Assembly: GCF_011043545.1 (NCBI RefSeq)
Contig: NZ_JAAKGP010000007.1
Coordinates: 124,001-188,000, forward strand
DNA: 64,000 nt
Source: Rhodobacter sp. SGA-6-6
GTDB lineage: Bacteria > Pseudomonadota > Alphaproteobacteria > Rhodobacterales > Rhodobacteraceae
Reading direction: 5' to 3'
The notes under the pieces are model-generated. The model saw nothing but the letters and a program-made list of their open reading frames with translations, did not search any database and was not told where the DNA came from. The position numbers and the translations under genes are program-made. Of this stretch, positions 40,543 to 48,946 are shown one piece after another; the first letter of the stretch is position 1, and each line of letters opens with the position of its first letter.

Positions 40543-40584
40543 CCCCGTCCGTTCTTCCGTCCGGGGCAGAGTGACGCAACGGGC

Positions 40585-40599
40585 TTAAGCAAAGCTGAA
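40585..40599. promoter_or_regulatory. CtrA-box-like site between sciP and mnmA
   Basis: TTAAGCAAAGCTGAA fits TTAA-N7-TTAA with one mismatch and lies 43 bases before the first sciP ATG. Confidence 0.4.
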
Positions 40600-40618
40600 G
40601 CGTTGCGGGCGACAGGGG

Positions 40619-40646
40619 TTGAGAGTGCGGTGCATTTTCCTATATT
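40619..40646 (+). promoter_or_regulatory. Putative sigma-70 promoter of mnmA
   Basis: TTGAGA (40619-40624), a 16-base spacer, and TATATT (40641-40646); the start codon is 50 bases downstream. Confidence 0.5.
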
Positions 40647-40695
40647 GCCGCGCAACCCCCTCCTGCGGCCCCTGCCGCCCCCGGACCCAAGCCCC

Positions 40696-41838
40696 ATGCC
40701 GCGCGACCTGCCCCTGAACTCCCTCGGCCTGCCCAAGCCCCCCGCCGAGACGCGGGTGGTGGTGGCGATGTCGGGCGGCGTCGATTCCTCGGTGGTGGCG
40801 GCGCTGCTGAAGGACCAGGGCTATGACGTGGTGGGGGTGACGCTGCAGCTTTACGACCATGGCGCGGCGCTGGCGAAGAAGGGGGCCTGCTGCGCCGGCC
40901 GCGACATCCACGATGCCCGCCGGGTGGCCGAGGCGATGGGTTTCCCGCATTACGTGCTGGATTACGAGAACACCTTCCGCGAGGCGGTGATCGAGGAATT
41001 CGCCGATGCCTATCTGGCCGGCGCCACCCCGGTGCCCTGCATCCGCTGCAACGAGCGGGTGAAGTTCAAGGACCTGCTGGCGACGGCGAAGGACCTCGAC
41101 GCCGACTGCATGGCGACCGGGCATTACATCCAGCGGAAATTGGGCGCCGCGGGGGCGGAGTTGCACCGGGCGGCGGATCCGGCGCGCGACCAGTCCTATT
41201 TCCTGTTCTCCACCGCGCAGGAGCAACTGGACTACCTGCGGTTTCCTCTGGGCCATCTGGCCTCGAAGGCCGAGACCCGGGCGCTGGCGGCGAAATACGG
41301 GCTGCCGGTGGCGGACAAGCCGGACAGCCAGGACATCTGCTTCGTGCCGAACGGCAACTACGCCGCGGTGATCGAGAAGCTGCGCCCCGGCGCCGCCGAT
41401 CCGGGCGAGATCGTCGACCTGTCGGGCCGGGTGCTGGGGCAGCACCGCGGGGTGATCCACTACACCATCGGCCAGCGCAAGGGCCTCGGCATCGGCGGCC
41501 TCGGCGATCCGCTTTATGTGGTGAAACTGGACGCCGAGACGCGGCGGGTGATCGTCGGCCCGAAGGAGGCGCTGTCCACCCGGGTGGTGCCGGTGCGCGA
41601 GATCAACTGGCTGGGCGACACCCCCTTCGACTCGCGCCCCGAATGGGAGCTGGAGGTGCGGGTCCGCTCCACCCGCGCGCCGCGCCCGGCGCTGGTGCGG
41701 CCCTTGGGGCCGGCCGAGGCCGAGGTCACGCTGTTCGAGGCCGAGGACGGGGTCTCCCCGGGCCAGGCCTGCGTGTTCCATGAAGCCGGTGGCGGGTCCC
41801 GCGTCTTCGGCGGCGGCTGGATCTGGCGCGGGCGGTAA
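40696..41838 (+). CDS. mnmA: tRNA 2-thiouridylase
   Basis: A 380-residue MnmA (TrmU) that thiolates U34 of tRNAs for Lys, Glu and Gln using sulfur relayed from cysteine desulfurase. The PP-loop SGGVDSS is at 26-32. The catalytic cysteine pair lies in [12 protein letters not shown] and [11 protein letters not shown]. The beta-barrel C-terminal domain follows. The 20-residue N-terminal extension before the PP-loop is normal for alphaproteobacteria. Transcribed divergently from sciP-ctrA. Confidence 0.95.
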   Translation: MPRDLPLNSLGLPKPPAETRVVVAMSGGVDSSVVAALLKDQGYDVVGVTLQLYDHGAALAKKGACCAGRDIHDARRVAEAMGFPHYVLDYENTFREAVIEEFADAYLAGATPVPCIRCNERVKFKDLLATAKDLDADCMATGHYIQRKLGAAGAELHRAADPARDQSYFLFSTAQEQLDYLRFPLGHLASKAETRALAAKYGLPVADKPDSQDICFVPNGNYAAVIEKLRPGAADPGEIVDLSGRVLGQHRGVIHYTIGQRKGLGIGGLGDPLYVVKLDAETRRVIVGPKEALSTRVVPVREINWLGDTPFDSRPEWELEVRVRSTRAPRPALVRPLGPAEAEVTLFEAEDGVSPGQACVFHEAGGGSRVFGGGWIWRGR

Positions 41839-41842
41839 GCAA

Positions 41843-41915
41843 GGGGGCGCTGCCCCCGTCTTCGCAAGCGAAGACTCCCCCGGGATATTTGCCGTCCAGA
41901 AAGAGGACGGATTCC
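41843..41915. repeat. Tandem hairpins and half GGATATTT repeat between convergent mnmA and lpxB
   Basis: GGGGGC-GCT-GCCCCC (41843-41857) and GTCTTCGC-AA-GCGAAGAC (41858-41875) are both perfect. They are followed by CCCCCGGGATATTTG and by CCGTCC...GGACGG (41892-41910), whose loop AGAAAGA recalls the inner arm of repeat B copy 2. The cluster probably separates the convergent transcripts. Confidence 0.7.
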
Positions 41916-41919
41916 TTTC

Positions 41920-43104
41920 CTAGAGGTGATCCAGCACCGATCTTGCCGCGCGCAGACCGGGCGGCTCCTGCCCGCGGCCGAGGCGCTGCATGGTGACTTC
42001 CATCGCCTCGGCCTGCGGACCGGGGCCGTTCTGCAAGAGCGCCAGCAGCGCCGGGGCGATCCTTTCGGCGCGGCAATCGGGGCCGATGAATTCCGGCACC
42101 GTGCGGGTCTCGGAGACCAGGTTGACCAGCGTCACCGTGTCGATCCGCGCCATCCGCCGCATCAGCCACAGCGTCGGCGCCGCCATGTCGTAGGCGATCA
42201 CCATCGGGCAGGACTGCGCCGCCAGTTCCAGGGAGACCGTGCCCGAGGCCGCAAGGGCGGCATCGGCGGCGGCGAAGGCGGCGGTGCGGGCGGCAAGGTC
42301 GGGAGCGGGCAGGATCACCGGATTGCCGGGCCAGTCCTTCGTGGCCTCGGCGACGGTATCGGCCAGGTGCCGCGGCGTGGGCAGGACCACCCGCAGGGCG
42401 GGCAGGCGCGCGGCGACGAGGCGCAGCGTCCCGCCGAACGGCGGAAGCAGGCGCGAGACCTCTCCCCGCCGCGAGCCCGGCAGGGCGACGACCAGCGGCG
42501 CGTCAGGGGCGATGCCATGGGCTTCGCGGAAGGCCCGCGCCTGTTCGGGGCCTGCCACGGGTTCCGAGACGACCGGGTGGCCGACGAAATCGCAGCTCAT
42601 GCCGGCGGCGGTCATCCAGGGCGGCTCGAAGGGCAGCAGCGCCAGCACATGGTCGATATGCCGCGCCATCTTCGCCGCCCGACCGGGGCGCCAGGCCCAG
42701 ACCGAGGGCGCGACGTAATGGATGGTGCGCAGCCCGGGACGCGCCGACTTCGCCAGCGCGGCCACACGCAGGCAGAAGTCCGGGCTGTCGATGGTGACCA
42801 GCGCGGCGGGGTTCGCGGCAAGGGCGGCCTCGGCGGCCTGACGGATGCGGCGCTTCAGGTGGAAATACTTCGGCAGGACCTCCACCAGCCCCATGACGGA
42901 CAGCTCTTCCATCGGGAACAGGCTTTCCATCCCCTCGGCCTGCATGGCGGGGCCGCCGATGCCGGAGAAGGCGACGCCCGGGGCCAAAGCCTTCAGCCCG
43001 GCCATCAGCGCGGCGCCGAGGCGGTCGCCCGAGGGCTCTCCGGCGATCAGGAAGACATGGAGCGGGGAAGCGGGGGCACGATTTTTCGGCGAAAAATCGG
43101 TCAT
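41920..43104 (-). CDS. lpxB: Lipid-A-disaccharide synthase
   Basis: A 394-residue glycosyltransferase (family 19) that joins UDP-diacylglucosamine and lipid X into the lipid A disaccharide at the inner membrane. The N-terminal block FLIAGEPSGDRLGA, VTIDSPDFCLRVA, HYVAPSVWAWRPGR and LPGSRRGEV are all diagnostic. Its ATG overlaps the lpxI stop by four bases. The first ten codons (MTDFSPKNRA) coincide with a palindromic repeat, so the extreme N-terminus may be recently acquired. Confidence 0.95.
   Translation of the reverse strand: MTDFSPKNRAPASPLHVFLIAGEPSGDRLGAALMAGLKALAPGVAFSGIGGPAMQAEGMESLFPMEELSVMGLVEVLPKYFHLKRRIRQAAEAALAANPAALVTIDSPDFCLRVAALAKSARPGLRTIHYVAPSVWAWRPGRAAKMARHIDHVLALLPFEPPWMTAAGMSCDFVGHPVVSEPVAGPEQARAFREAHGIAPDAPLVVALPGSRRGEVSRLLPPFGGTLRLVAARLPALRVVLPTPRHLADTVAEATKDWPGNPVILPAPDLAARTAAFAAADAALAASGTVSLELAAQSCPMVIAYDMAAPTLWLMRRMARIDTVTLVNLVSETRTVPEFIGPDCRAERIAPALLALLQNGPGPQAEAMEVTMQRLGRGQEPPGLRAARSVLDHL
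43079..43099. repeat. Palindrome in the lpxB N-terminal codons
   Basis: CGATTTTTC-GGC-GAAAAATCG, nine perfect pairs, encodes TDFSPKNR on the minus strand. Same family as 31680 and 63540. Confidence 0.7.
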
Positions 43105-43919
43105 GCCCGGGCGGGTCCGCGGGCCCAGAGGAAGAGGCCGTGCCGTGCCGCCGCCTCCTGCATCGCCGGCAGGTCGAGGGCCAGCACCCCGCCCGCCTCC
43201 CAGGCGATGCCGGCGAGGCCGGCTTGCGCCGCCGCCTCCACCGTGGCGGGGCCAAGCGCCGGCAGGTCGATGCGGCGGTCCTGCAGCGGCTTCGGCGCCT
43301 TGTAGAGCAGGCCCCTGCCCGCCTGCGGCGCCGGGCGCAGCGCCTGCGGCAGAGCGGCGACCTGGGCCAGCATGGCGTCGGTGCCGGCGATGGTTTCGGC
43401 GGCGAGGCAGATGCCTTGCGCCACCACGCAGCCCTGCCCCACGTCCACCCGGCCGAGCGCCTCGGTGATCGCCGCGGCGCGGGCGGCATCCTGCTGGTCG
43501 CGGGGGGTCAGCGCCCCGGCATGGAGCCCTTCGGGCGGCACCAGCGACGGCGCGATCTCGGCGGCGCCGGTGATGGCGAATCCCTCTTCCTCGAACAGCG
43601 CCAGCACCTCGCGCAGGGTGGCGTCGTCGCCCTGTGCCAGCGTGTGCATCAGCCGCGGCACGATCTGCGCCGTCTGCGCGTCGAACAGCGCCGGGTCCAG
43701 CCGCGGGCGGCGGACGGCGCCGGCGAAGGCCACCCGGGTGACGCCGGCCTGATGCAGCGCGGCGAAGAAGGGATAGAGCCGCTCGATGCGGAAGGTCAGG
43801 TCCGGGGCCAGCTTCTCGGGCGGGAAGCCCTCAAGTGCCGCGACGAAGGGGCGCTGCGGCAGGGCCTTCACCAGGGCGGCGGGCAGCGCCCCCGCCCCGG
43901 CGATCAGCGCCAGCGTCAT
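43101..43919 (-). CDS. lpxI: UDP-2,3-diacylglucosamine pyrophosphatase LpxI
   Basis: A 272-residue LpxI (DUF1009), the alphaproteobacterial replacement of LpxH; it cleaves UDP-diacylglucosamine to lipid X and UMP, the substrate step before LpxB. Family blocks are LIAGAGALP at the N-terminus, GKAFAGAVRRP-like VAFAGAVRRPRL, and GRVDVGQGCVVAQG. It overlaps both neighbours (lpxA, lpxB) by four bases, giving a tightly coupled lipid A unit. Confidence 0.93.
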   Translation of the reverse strand: MTLALIAGAGALPAALVKALPQRPFVAALEGFPPEKLAPDLTFRIERLYPFFAALHQAGVTRVAFAGAVRRPRLDPALFDAQTAQIVPRLMHTLAQGDDATLREVLALFEEEGFAITGAAEIAPSLVPPEGLHAGALTPRDQQDAARAAAITEALGRVDVGQGCVVAQGICLAAETIAGTDAMLAQVAALPQALRPAPQAGRGLLYKAPKPLQDRRIDLPALGPATVEAAAQAGLAGIAWEAGGVLALDLPAMQEAAARHGLFLWARGPARA

Positions 43920-44722
43920 TTCGGGCCTTTCGGCGTCAGGAAGCTGCGGTCGCTGTCCGAGAGGATGAACTCGGCGATCTCCTGCACCAGCGGGCTGTCG
44001 AAATCGCCGCTCAGCCGGGCGGCGCGTTCGTGGAAGGTGCCCTCGCCCTGCGCCAGCATCTGGTAGGCGGCGCGCAGCTGGGTGATGCCGGCGCGGTCCA
44101 CCCCGCGGCGCTTCAACCCGACGAGGTTCAGCCCGTCCAGCTCTCCGCGCGGAGCCTGCACCAGGCCGTAGGGGATCACGTCGTTCGTCACCATGGTCAC
44201 GGCGCCGATGATGGCGCCCTGGCCGATGCGGACGAACTGGTGCACGCCGGAGAGGCCGCCGACGATCACGTCGTCGCCGAGGTGGACATGGCCGGCGATG
44301 GCGACATGGTTGACCAGGATCACCCGGTCGCCGACCTGGGCGTCATGGCCGACATGGGCGCCGGTCATGATCAGGCAGTCCTCGCCGACCCGCGTCACCC
44401 CGCCGCCGCCTTCCGTCCCGGTGTTCAGCGTCGCACCCTCGCGGATGCGGGTGCGGGCGCCGACCTCCAGCCGCGTGCGCTCGCCCTTGAACTTCAGGTC
44501 CTGCGGCACCTCGCCGACGCAGGCGAAGGGCCAGATCGTGCAGTCGTCGCCGATCGCGGTCCAGCCGGTGACGACGGCATGGGACTTCACGGTGACGCGG
44601 GCGCCCAGGGTGACCTCGGGTCCGATCACCGCAAAGGGGCCGATGTGGCAATCCTCGCCGATGCTGGCGCCTTCCTCGACGAAGGCGGAAGGATGGATGA
44701 CGGCGGTGCCGTGGATACCCAT
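43916..44722 (-). CDS. lpxA: UDP-N-acetylglucosamine acyltransferase
   Basis: A 268-residue left-handed beta-helix acyltransferase that starts lipid A synthesis by adding 3-hydroxyacyl to UDP-GlcNAc. Hexapeptide repeats run from residue 3 to about 180 and include the catalytic-histidine block MTGAHVGHDAQVGD. The C-terminal helical domain (about 190-268) forms the trimer cap. The ATG at 44722 (MGIHGTAVIHP) lies four bases after the fabZ stop. Confidence 0.95.
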   Translation of the reverse strand: MGIHGTAVIHPSAFVEEGASIGEDCHIGPFAVIGPEVTLGARVTVKSHAVVTGWTAIGDDCTIWPFACVGEVPQDLKFKGERTRLEVGARTRIREGATLNTGTEGGGGVTRVGEDCLIMTGAHVGHDAQVGDRVILVNHVAIAGHVHLGDDVIVGGLSGVHQFVRIGQGAIIGAVTMVTNDVIPYGLVQAPRGELDGLNLVGLKRRGVDRAGITQLRAAYQMLAQGEGTFHERAARLSGDFDSPLVQEIAEFILSDSDRSFLTPKGPK

Positions 44723-44726
44723 GCGA

Positions 44727-45197
44727 TCAGGCCCTGGGCAGGTCGAACATGGCGGTGAAGGTGGCCTCGCAGGCCAGTTCCCCCTCCACCCGCGCCTCGC
44801 CGGAGAATTTCCACACCTTGCCGCCGCCGCGCAGCGCCTTGACATGCAGCTCCATCACGTCGCCGGGCACGACCTTGCGGCGGAACTTCACCCCGTCGAC
44901 GCCCATGAAGAAGACCTTGGCGTTCTTGTCCACCAGGTCCATCGACAGGCCGACCAGCACGCCGGAGGTCTGCGCCATCGCCTCGACGATCATCACGCCG
45001 GGGAAGATCGGCATCCCGGGGAAATGGCCGGTGAACTGCGGCTCGTTGTAGGTGATGCACTTGATCCCGACGCAGCTTTCGTTCGGCACGATGTCGCGCA
45101 CCTTGTCGATCAGCAGGAAGGGATAGCGGTGGGGGATGATCCGCTGGATCAGGTCGAGATCGGCGGTGGTCGGGGCGGCGGTTGCATCCACGGGCAT
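44727..45197 (-). CDS. fabZ: 3-hydroxyacyl-ACP dehydratase FabZ
   Basis: A 156-residue hot-dog-fold dehydratase of fatty-acid elongation. His58 in [12 protein letters not shown] and Glu72 in IVEAMAQ form the active site. Its product pool competes with LpxA for 3-hydroxyacyl-ACP, which explains the shared operon. The ATG at 45197 ([15 protein letters not shown]) agrees with family length; an upstream extension is Arg-rich and unlikely. Confidence 0.95.
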   Translation of the reverse strand: MPVDATAAPTTADLDLIQRIIPHRYPFLLIDKVRDIVPNESCVGIKCITYNEPQFTGHFPGMPIFPGVMIVEAMAQTSGVLVGLSMDLVDKNAKVFFMGVDGVKFRRKVVPGDVMELHVKALRGGGKVWKFSGEARVEGELACEATFTAMFDLPRA

Positions 45198-45323
45198 GGT
45201 CTCCTGCGCCGTCCTTCGCGGGCGGCCTCGTCTTTGGTCTTGGGCCTCGGCCGGGGGCCGGCCTCTGCCCGTGCTAGCAAGTCGCCGCGGAGGTGACAAG
45301 TTCCCAAGGCGGCGAAACCGGGA

Positions 45324-45920
45324 TCAGGGGGCGGGCGTATCGGGGGTTTCGGCGGGAGATTCGGGGGCTTCGGGCGGCAGGCCGGGATGGGCCGCGTCCA
45401 TGTGGCGGACGGCGGTGGCGGTGATGTCGGTGGCCTCGGTCGCCAGGATCACCGCGCCCCCGGCAAGGATGGCCGAGGCGCCGCTGTCCTCCAGCAGCGT
45501 CTCCAGCACCGGGCGGGCGGCGGCGAAGAACGCCGTCTGCTCGGCCTCCAGCTTGCCGACGATGGCGCGGCTCTTGGCCTCCTGCGCGTCGCGGATGCCT
45601 TCGACGCGGGTGTCGAAATCGGCGGCGAGACGGGTGAAGTCCTCGGCCGGGACTGCGGCGCGGCGGTCGGTGAGCGATTGCTCCTCCTGCTGCAGCGCCT
45701 CTTCGATGCGGCGATTCTCGGCGGTCAGTTCGGCGCCCTCGGCCTCGGCCCGGGCGATGGCGGCGCGGCCCCAGGCGCTGTCGCGGAAGAAGCGGTCCTG
45801 GTCGAGGGTCAGCACCACCGGGGCGGGGCGCGTCACTTCGGCAGGCGCCTCCTGCGCCGGGACGCCCTGTCCCGGCAGGGCCAGGGCAAGCGCAAGCAGG
45901 GCCGGGCGCAGGGCGGACAT
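45324..45920 (-). CDS. skp: Periplasmic chaperone, Skp/OmpH family
   Basis: A 198-residue OmpH-like chaperone that carries unfolded outer-membrane proteins to BamA. A signal peptide (about 1-22, cleaving near VPAQ) is followed by a short strand, VVLTLDQDRFFRDSAWG, and a long antiparallel coiled coil (about 55-145, AEAEGAELTAENRRIEEALQ onward) that forms the trimer tentacles. The tail is Pro/Glu-rich. It begins seven bases after the bamA stop, the usual order. Confidence 0.88.
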   Translation of the reverse strand: MSALRPALLALALALPGQGVPAQEAPAEVTRPAPVVLTLDQDRFFRDSAWGRAAIARAEAEGAELTAENRRIEEALQQEEQSLTDRRAAVPAEDFTRLAADFDTRVEGIRDAQEAKSRAIVGKLEAEQTAFFAAARPVLETLLEDSGASAILAGGAVILATEATDITATAVRHMDAAHPGLPPEAPESPAETPDTPAP

Positions 45921-45927
45921 GCCCGGC

Positions 45928-48306
45928 TCAGAACCTCGTGGAGACCGTGAGGTCGAAGTTCTGTTCCCTGTCATAGTCTTCCTTGACCAGCGCCCGCGAG
46001 AAGTTGAAGCGCAGCGGCCCCATCGGCGTGTTCCACAGCAGCGACAGACCCACGGCGACGCGGGGCTTGAAGCTGTCGTCGACCTCGCCGGCAAGACCGG
46101 CAGTATCGTCCAGACTCCAGACCGAGCCCACGTCGAGGAAGGCGCCGCCGGTGATGCCGTACTCTTCCGGCAGGCCGAGCGGGAAGTCGGCCTCGAAGCG
46201 GGCCACGGCGAAGGCGTTGCCGCCGAGCGCGTCCTCCAGATCGGTGCCGTCGCGCGGGCCGATCCCCTTAGGCTCGAAGCCGCGAATCTTGCCACCGGCG
46301 AAGAAACGGTCGGTGACGCGGGTGGTCTGGCCGCTGAGTCCGTGGATATAGCCGCCCTCGACGGCCACCCGCAGGGTGACTTCCTCGTTCAGCACCTTGG
46401 TCTCGGCCACCGCCAGCGCGGTGGTGGTCAGGAACTTGGTGTCGCCGCCCAGGCCGCCGATCTCCTGCCCGAAGCGGAAGATGTAGCTGGAGGTCGGGTT
46501 GAGGCCGGTGATGCGGTTGTCGAACTGGTAGCTGTAGCCGATGGCGCTGGTGATCAACTCTCCCTGCGCCTCTTCACGGCGCAGGATGGGCGAGCGGATG
46601 CTGACCGTTTCGACCTCCGGCGTCAGAGGGTCATCGCCAAGCACATCGTCTTGCAGGTCGAATATCTTGTCGGCCGACACCCGGTAGGTCAGGTTCAGCC
46701 GCGATTGCTCGCCCACCGGGAAGCCGATGCCGAAGCCGAATCCGAGGCTGCGGGTGTTGTAGAGCGCGAACTCCTGGTCCGAGGTCCGGTAATAGCCGTT
46801 GACGTTGAACGACAGGTCGCGCCCCAGCACCGAAGGCTCGGTGAAGGAGAAGGACGAGTTCTGGGTGTCCGAGGTGTTCGCCAGGCTGAGCGACAGCGAC
46901 TGCCCGCGGCCGAGGAAGTTCGACTCCGAGAAGGAGATGTTGAAGCCGGTGCCGCTGGAAACCGAATAGCTGAGGCCGAAGTTCAGCGATCCGGTCGGCT
47001 GTTCCTCGACATCGACGTTGACCACCACCTGGTCGGGGCCGGAGCCCTGCTGGGCATTGACCTGCGCGTCCGAGAAGAAGCCGAGCGCGCGGATGCGTTC
47101 GGCCGACTGGCGGATCTCGCGCGGGTTGAAGGGGTCGCCTTCCACGGTGCGGAACTGGCGGCGCACCACCTGGTCCAGCGTGGTGGCGTTGCCCTCGATG
47201 TCGATGCGCTCGACGAAGACGCGCTGGCCCCGGACGATGGCGAATTCGATGTCCACCGCCTGGCCGCGGTCGTCGCGGGTGATGCGCGGATCGACGCGGA
47301 TGAAGTTCAGCCCCTTCTTCAGGGCCAGGTTCTCCATCCTTGCGATGTTGTTCTCGATCACCGCCGGGTTGAAGGTCTGGCCCTTGCGGATCTTCTGCAC
47401 CGCGATGAACTCGGCGGCGTCGATGCCCTCGACCTCGGAGACGGTGGTGACCTTGCCGATGGTATAGGGCAGCCCCTCGTGCACGGTGAAGGTGACGAAG
47501 CTGGCGTCGCGTTCGCGCGTGGTCTCGGCGGTGGCGTCGGTCACCTCGAAGTCGATGTAGCCGCGCGAGCGGTAGAAGTCGGTCAGCATCTGCTTGTCGA
47601 CCTCGATCCGCTCGGCCACGAAGCTGTCGCGCTGGATGATGGCGCGCAGGAAGCCGGCCTGCTTGGTCTCCAGCACCTGCCGCAGGCGGCGGTCGCTGAA
47701 GGCGCGGTTGCCGACGAAGGACAGCCGCTCGATCTCCACCACCTTGCCCTCGGTGATCTCGAAGACCAGGTCGACGCGGTTGCCGTCGCGGCGGATCACC
47801 TTGGGGGTGACGGTGGCGGCGAGGCGGCCCTTAACGCGGTAGATCTCGGCGATGGCGGCGGCGTCGGCCTCGGCCACCGAGGGCGAGAAGGCGCGGCGCG
47901 ACTGCGACTTGATCGCCTGGGCCAGGTCCTCGTCCTTGAGGATCTTGTTGCCCTCGAAGTTGATCAGGTTGACGAAGGGGTATTCGGTGACCTTGATCAG
48001 CAGGGTCCCGCCCTGCGGCACCAGTTCCACCGTCTCGAACAGGCCCGAGCGCGACAGCCGCTGATAGGCGTCGTTCAGGTCGCCGGCCGAGACCTCTCCC
48101 CCGCGGGCGATTCCGGCATAGGACAGGATGGTGGCATCGTCGACGCGGCTGTTTCCTTCGATCCTGACGTTGGAGAAGGAGAAGACCTGCGCGAAGGCGG
48201 GGCTCAGGAATGGCGCCGAAGCGCTTGCGGCGCCAAGGAAAACGGCTGCGGCCAGCAGGCGGGCCCGGGAATGGGGACGCGAGGTCCTGCCGGAAGTGTC
48301 TGCCAT
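45928..48306 (-). CDS. bamA: Outer-membrane protein assembly factor BamA
   Basis: A 792-residue Omp85 protein that inserts beta-barrels into the outer membrane. A signal peptide ends near SPAFA (about 39). Five POTRA domains (about 42-430) lead into a 16-strand barrel; the lid-loop motif KIRGFEPKG and the terminal Phe (VSTRF) are present. The ATG at 48306 follows AAGGGG; an upstream TTG at 48336 lies at the expected transcription start of the promoter 48342-48370, so it is rejected. The downstream genes are skp, fabZ, lpxA, lpxI and lpxB. Confidence 0.96.
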   Translation of the reverse strand: MADTSGRTSRPHSRARLLAAAVFLGAASASAPFLSPAFAQVFSFSNVRIEGNSRVDDATILSYAGIARGGEVSAGDLNDAYQRLSRSGLFETVELVPQGGTLLIKVTEYPFVNLINFEGNKILKDEDLAQAIKSQSRRAFSPSVAEADAAAIAEIYRVKGRLAATVTPKVIRRDGNRVDLVFEITEGKVVEIERLSFVGNRAFSDRRLRQVLETKQAGFLRAIIQRDSFVAERIEVDKQMLTDFYRSRGYIDFEVTDATAETTRERDASFVTFTVHEGLPYTIGKVTTVSEVEGIDAAEFIAVQKIRKGQTFNPAVIENNIARMENLALKKGLNFIRVDPRITRDDRGQAVDIEFAIVRGQRVFVERIDIEGNATTLDQVVRRQFRTVEGDPFNPREIRQSAERIRALGFFSDAQVNAQQGSGPDQVVVNVDVEEQPTGSLNFGLSYSVSSGTGFNISFSESNFLGRGQSLSLSLANTSDTQNSSFSFTEPSVLGRDLSFNVNGYYRTSDQEFALYNTRSLGFGFGIGFPVGEQSRLNLTYRVSADKIFDLQDDVLGDDPLTPEVETVSIRSPILRREEAQGELITSAIGYSYQFDNRITGLNPTSSYIFRFGQEIGGLGGDTKFLTTTALAVAETKVLNEEVTLRVAVEGGYIHGLSGQTTRVTDRFFAGGKIRGFEPKGIGPRDGTDLEDALGGNAFAVARFEADFPLGLPEEYGITGGAFLDVGSVWSLDDTAGLAGEVDDSFKPRVAVGLSLLWNTPMGPLRFNFSRALVKEDYDREQNFDLTVSTRF

Positions 48307-48341
48307 CGCCAAGCCCCTTGCATTCTGGACGTTCAACGCAG

Positions 48342-48370
48342 GGGATAGCGGGAAAGCCGGGCCTTGTCAA
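48342..48370 (-). promoter_or_regulatory. Putative sigma-70 promoter of bamA
   Basis: Read on the minus strand: perfect TTGACA (48365-48370), a 17-base spacer, and TATCCC (48342-48347). Transcription would begin near 48335, leaving a ~30-base leader. It is the strongest promoter match seen in the window. Confidence 0.65.
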
Positions 48371-48384
48371 AAGGCTGCGGTTGC

Positions 48385-48393
48385 TGTGGATAA
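48385..48393. promoter_or_regulatory. Perfect DnaA box upstream of bamA promoter
   Basis: TGTGGATAA, the complement of TTATCCACA, lies 14 bases upstream of the -35 box. Confidence 0.5.
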
Positions 48394-48442
48394 CTTTGCC
48401 AGATATGGTATTCCCGACAGCTGCGGGACGGGCGCCGGCCGA

Positions 48443-48580
48443 TCAGTTCCCGAGCAGGATCTGGCCGAGGAAGCCCCCCGCCAGCAGGCCGGCCAGGATG
48501 GCGCCGATGGTGAACAGCCGGTCGAGATTCAGGTTCACCAGAAGGCTGAGGCCCGGAAGGGTTCGCTGGACAAGCTGCAT
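48443..48580 (-). CDS. Small membrane protein, 45 residues
   Basis: MQLVQRTLPGLSLLVNLNLDRLF followed by the glycine-rich hydrophobic helix TIGAILAGLLAGGFLGQILL. GGAG lies six bases before the ATG at 48580. A longer in-frame reading into repeat A is rejected because it would be repeat-derived. It lies between rseP and bamA on the same strand, an interval that is usually short in this cluster, so cotranscription with the envelope genes is possible. Function unknown; the Gly-zipper-like helix suggests self-association. Confidence 0.65.
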   Translation of the reverse strand: MQLVQRTLPGLSLLVNLNLDRLFTIGAILAGLLAGGFLGQILLGN

Positions 48581-48695
48581 GACAGGCTCCGTTGGCTGTG
48601 ACCCGGGTCTAGCAGCGGATTGGGGCAGGACTTGGGCGGGATCGGGGCGCACCGCGGGCGGGGATGACGGGGCATCCCGCCGCTCCGGTTGCCCC

Positions 48696-48905
48696 GGGCG
48701 GGAAAAGGCGAGGCACTGCCTCGCCCCGCCCGCGCTTAACGGCGTCACCCGGAAACGGCAGCGGTTCCAAACCCCGGGAGGTCAGCGCCCGACCCGGCGG
48801 GCGAGAAGCGCCCGCCGCGGGCGGGGCGGGCGCTGGCCGGGCCATTGGGGCCCGGCCGGGACAAGGGGAAGCGTTGCACTGTGGCGAAGGCACGCGCCTT
48901 CGCCA
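48696..48905 (+). repeat. Intergenic structured repeat A, copy 4
   Basis: All stems are present; the last hairpin is CGAAGGC-ACGC-GCCTTCG with a loop unlike the GATG of other copies. It lies between rseP and the 45-residue gene, both on the minus strand, so here it is antisense to the flanking transcript. It fills most of the 366-base gap 48581-48946; the rest shows nothing recognisable. Confidence 0.9.
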
Positions 48906-48946
48906 TGGAAGCGGAGGGAGCGGCGGGGTTCACCCCGCCCTCCCCC

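Noticed and set aside
48306-48336. TTG start for bamA at 48336
   Set aside because: It coincides with the expected transcription start of the TTGACA-N17-TATCCC promoter and has no ribosome site; the ATG at 48306 has one.
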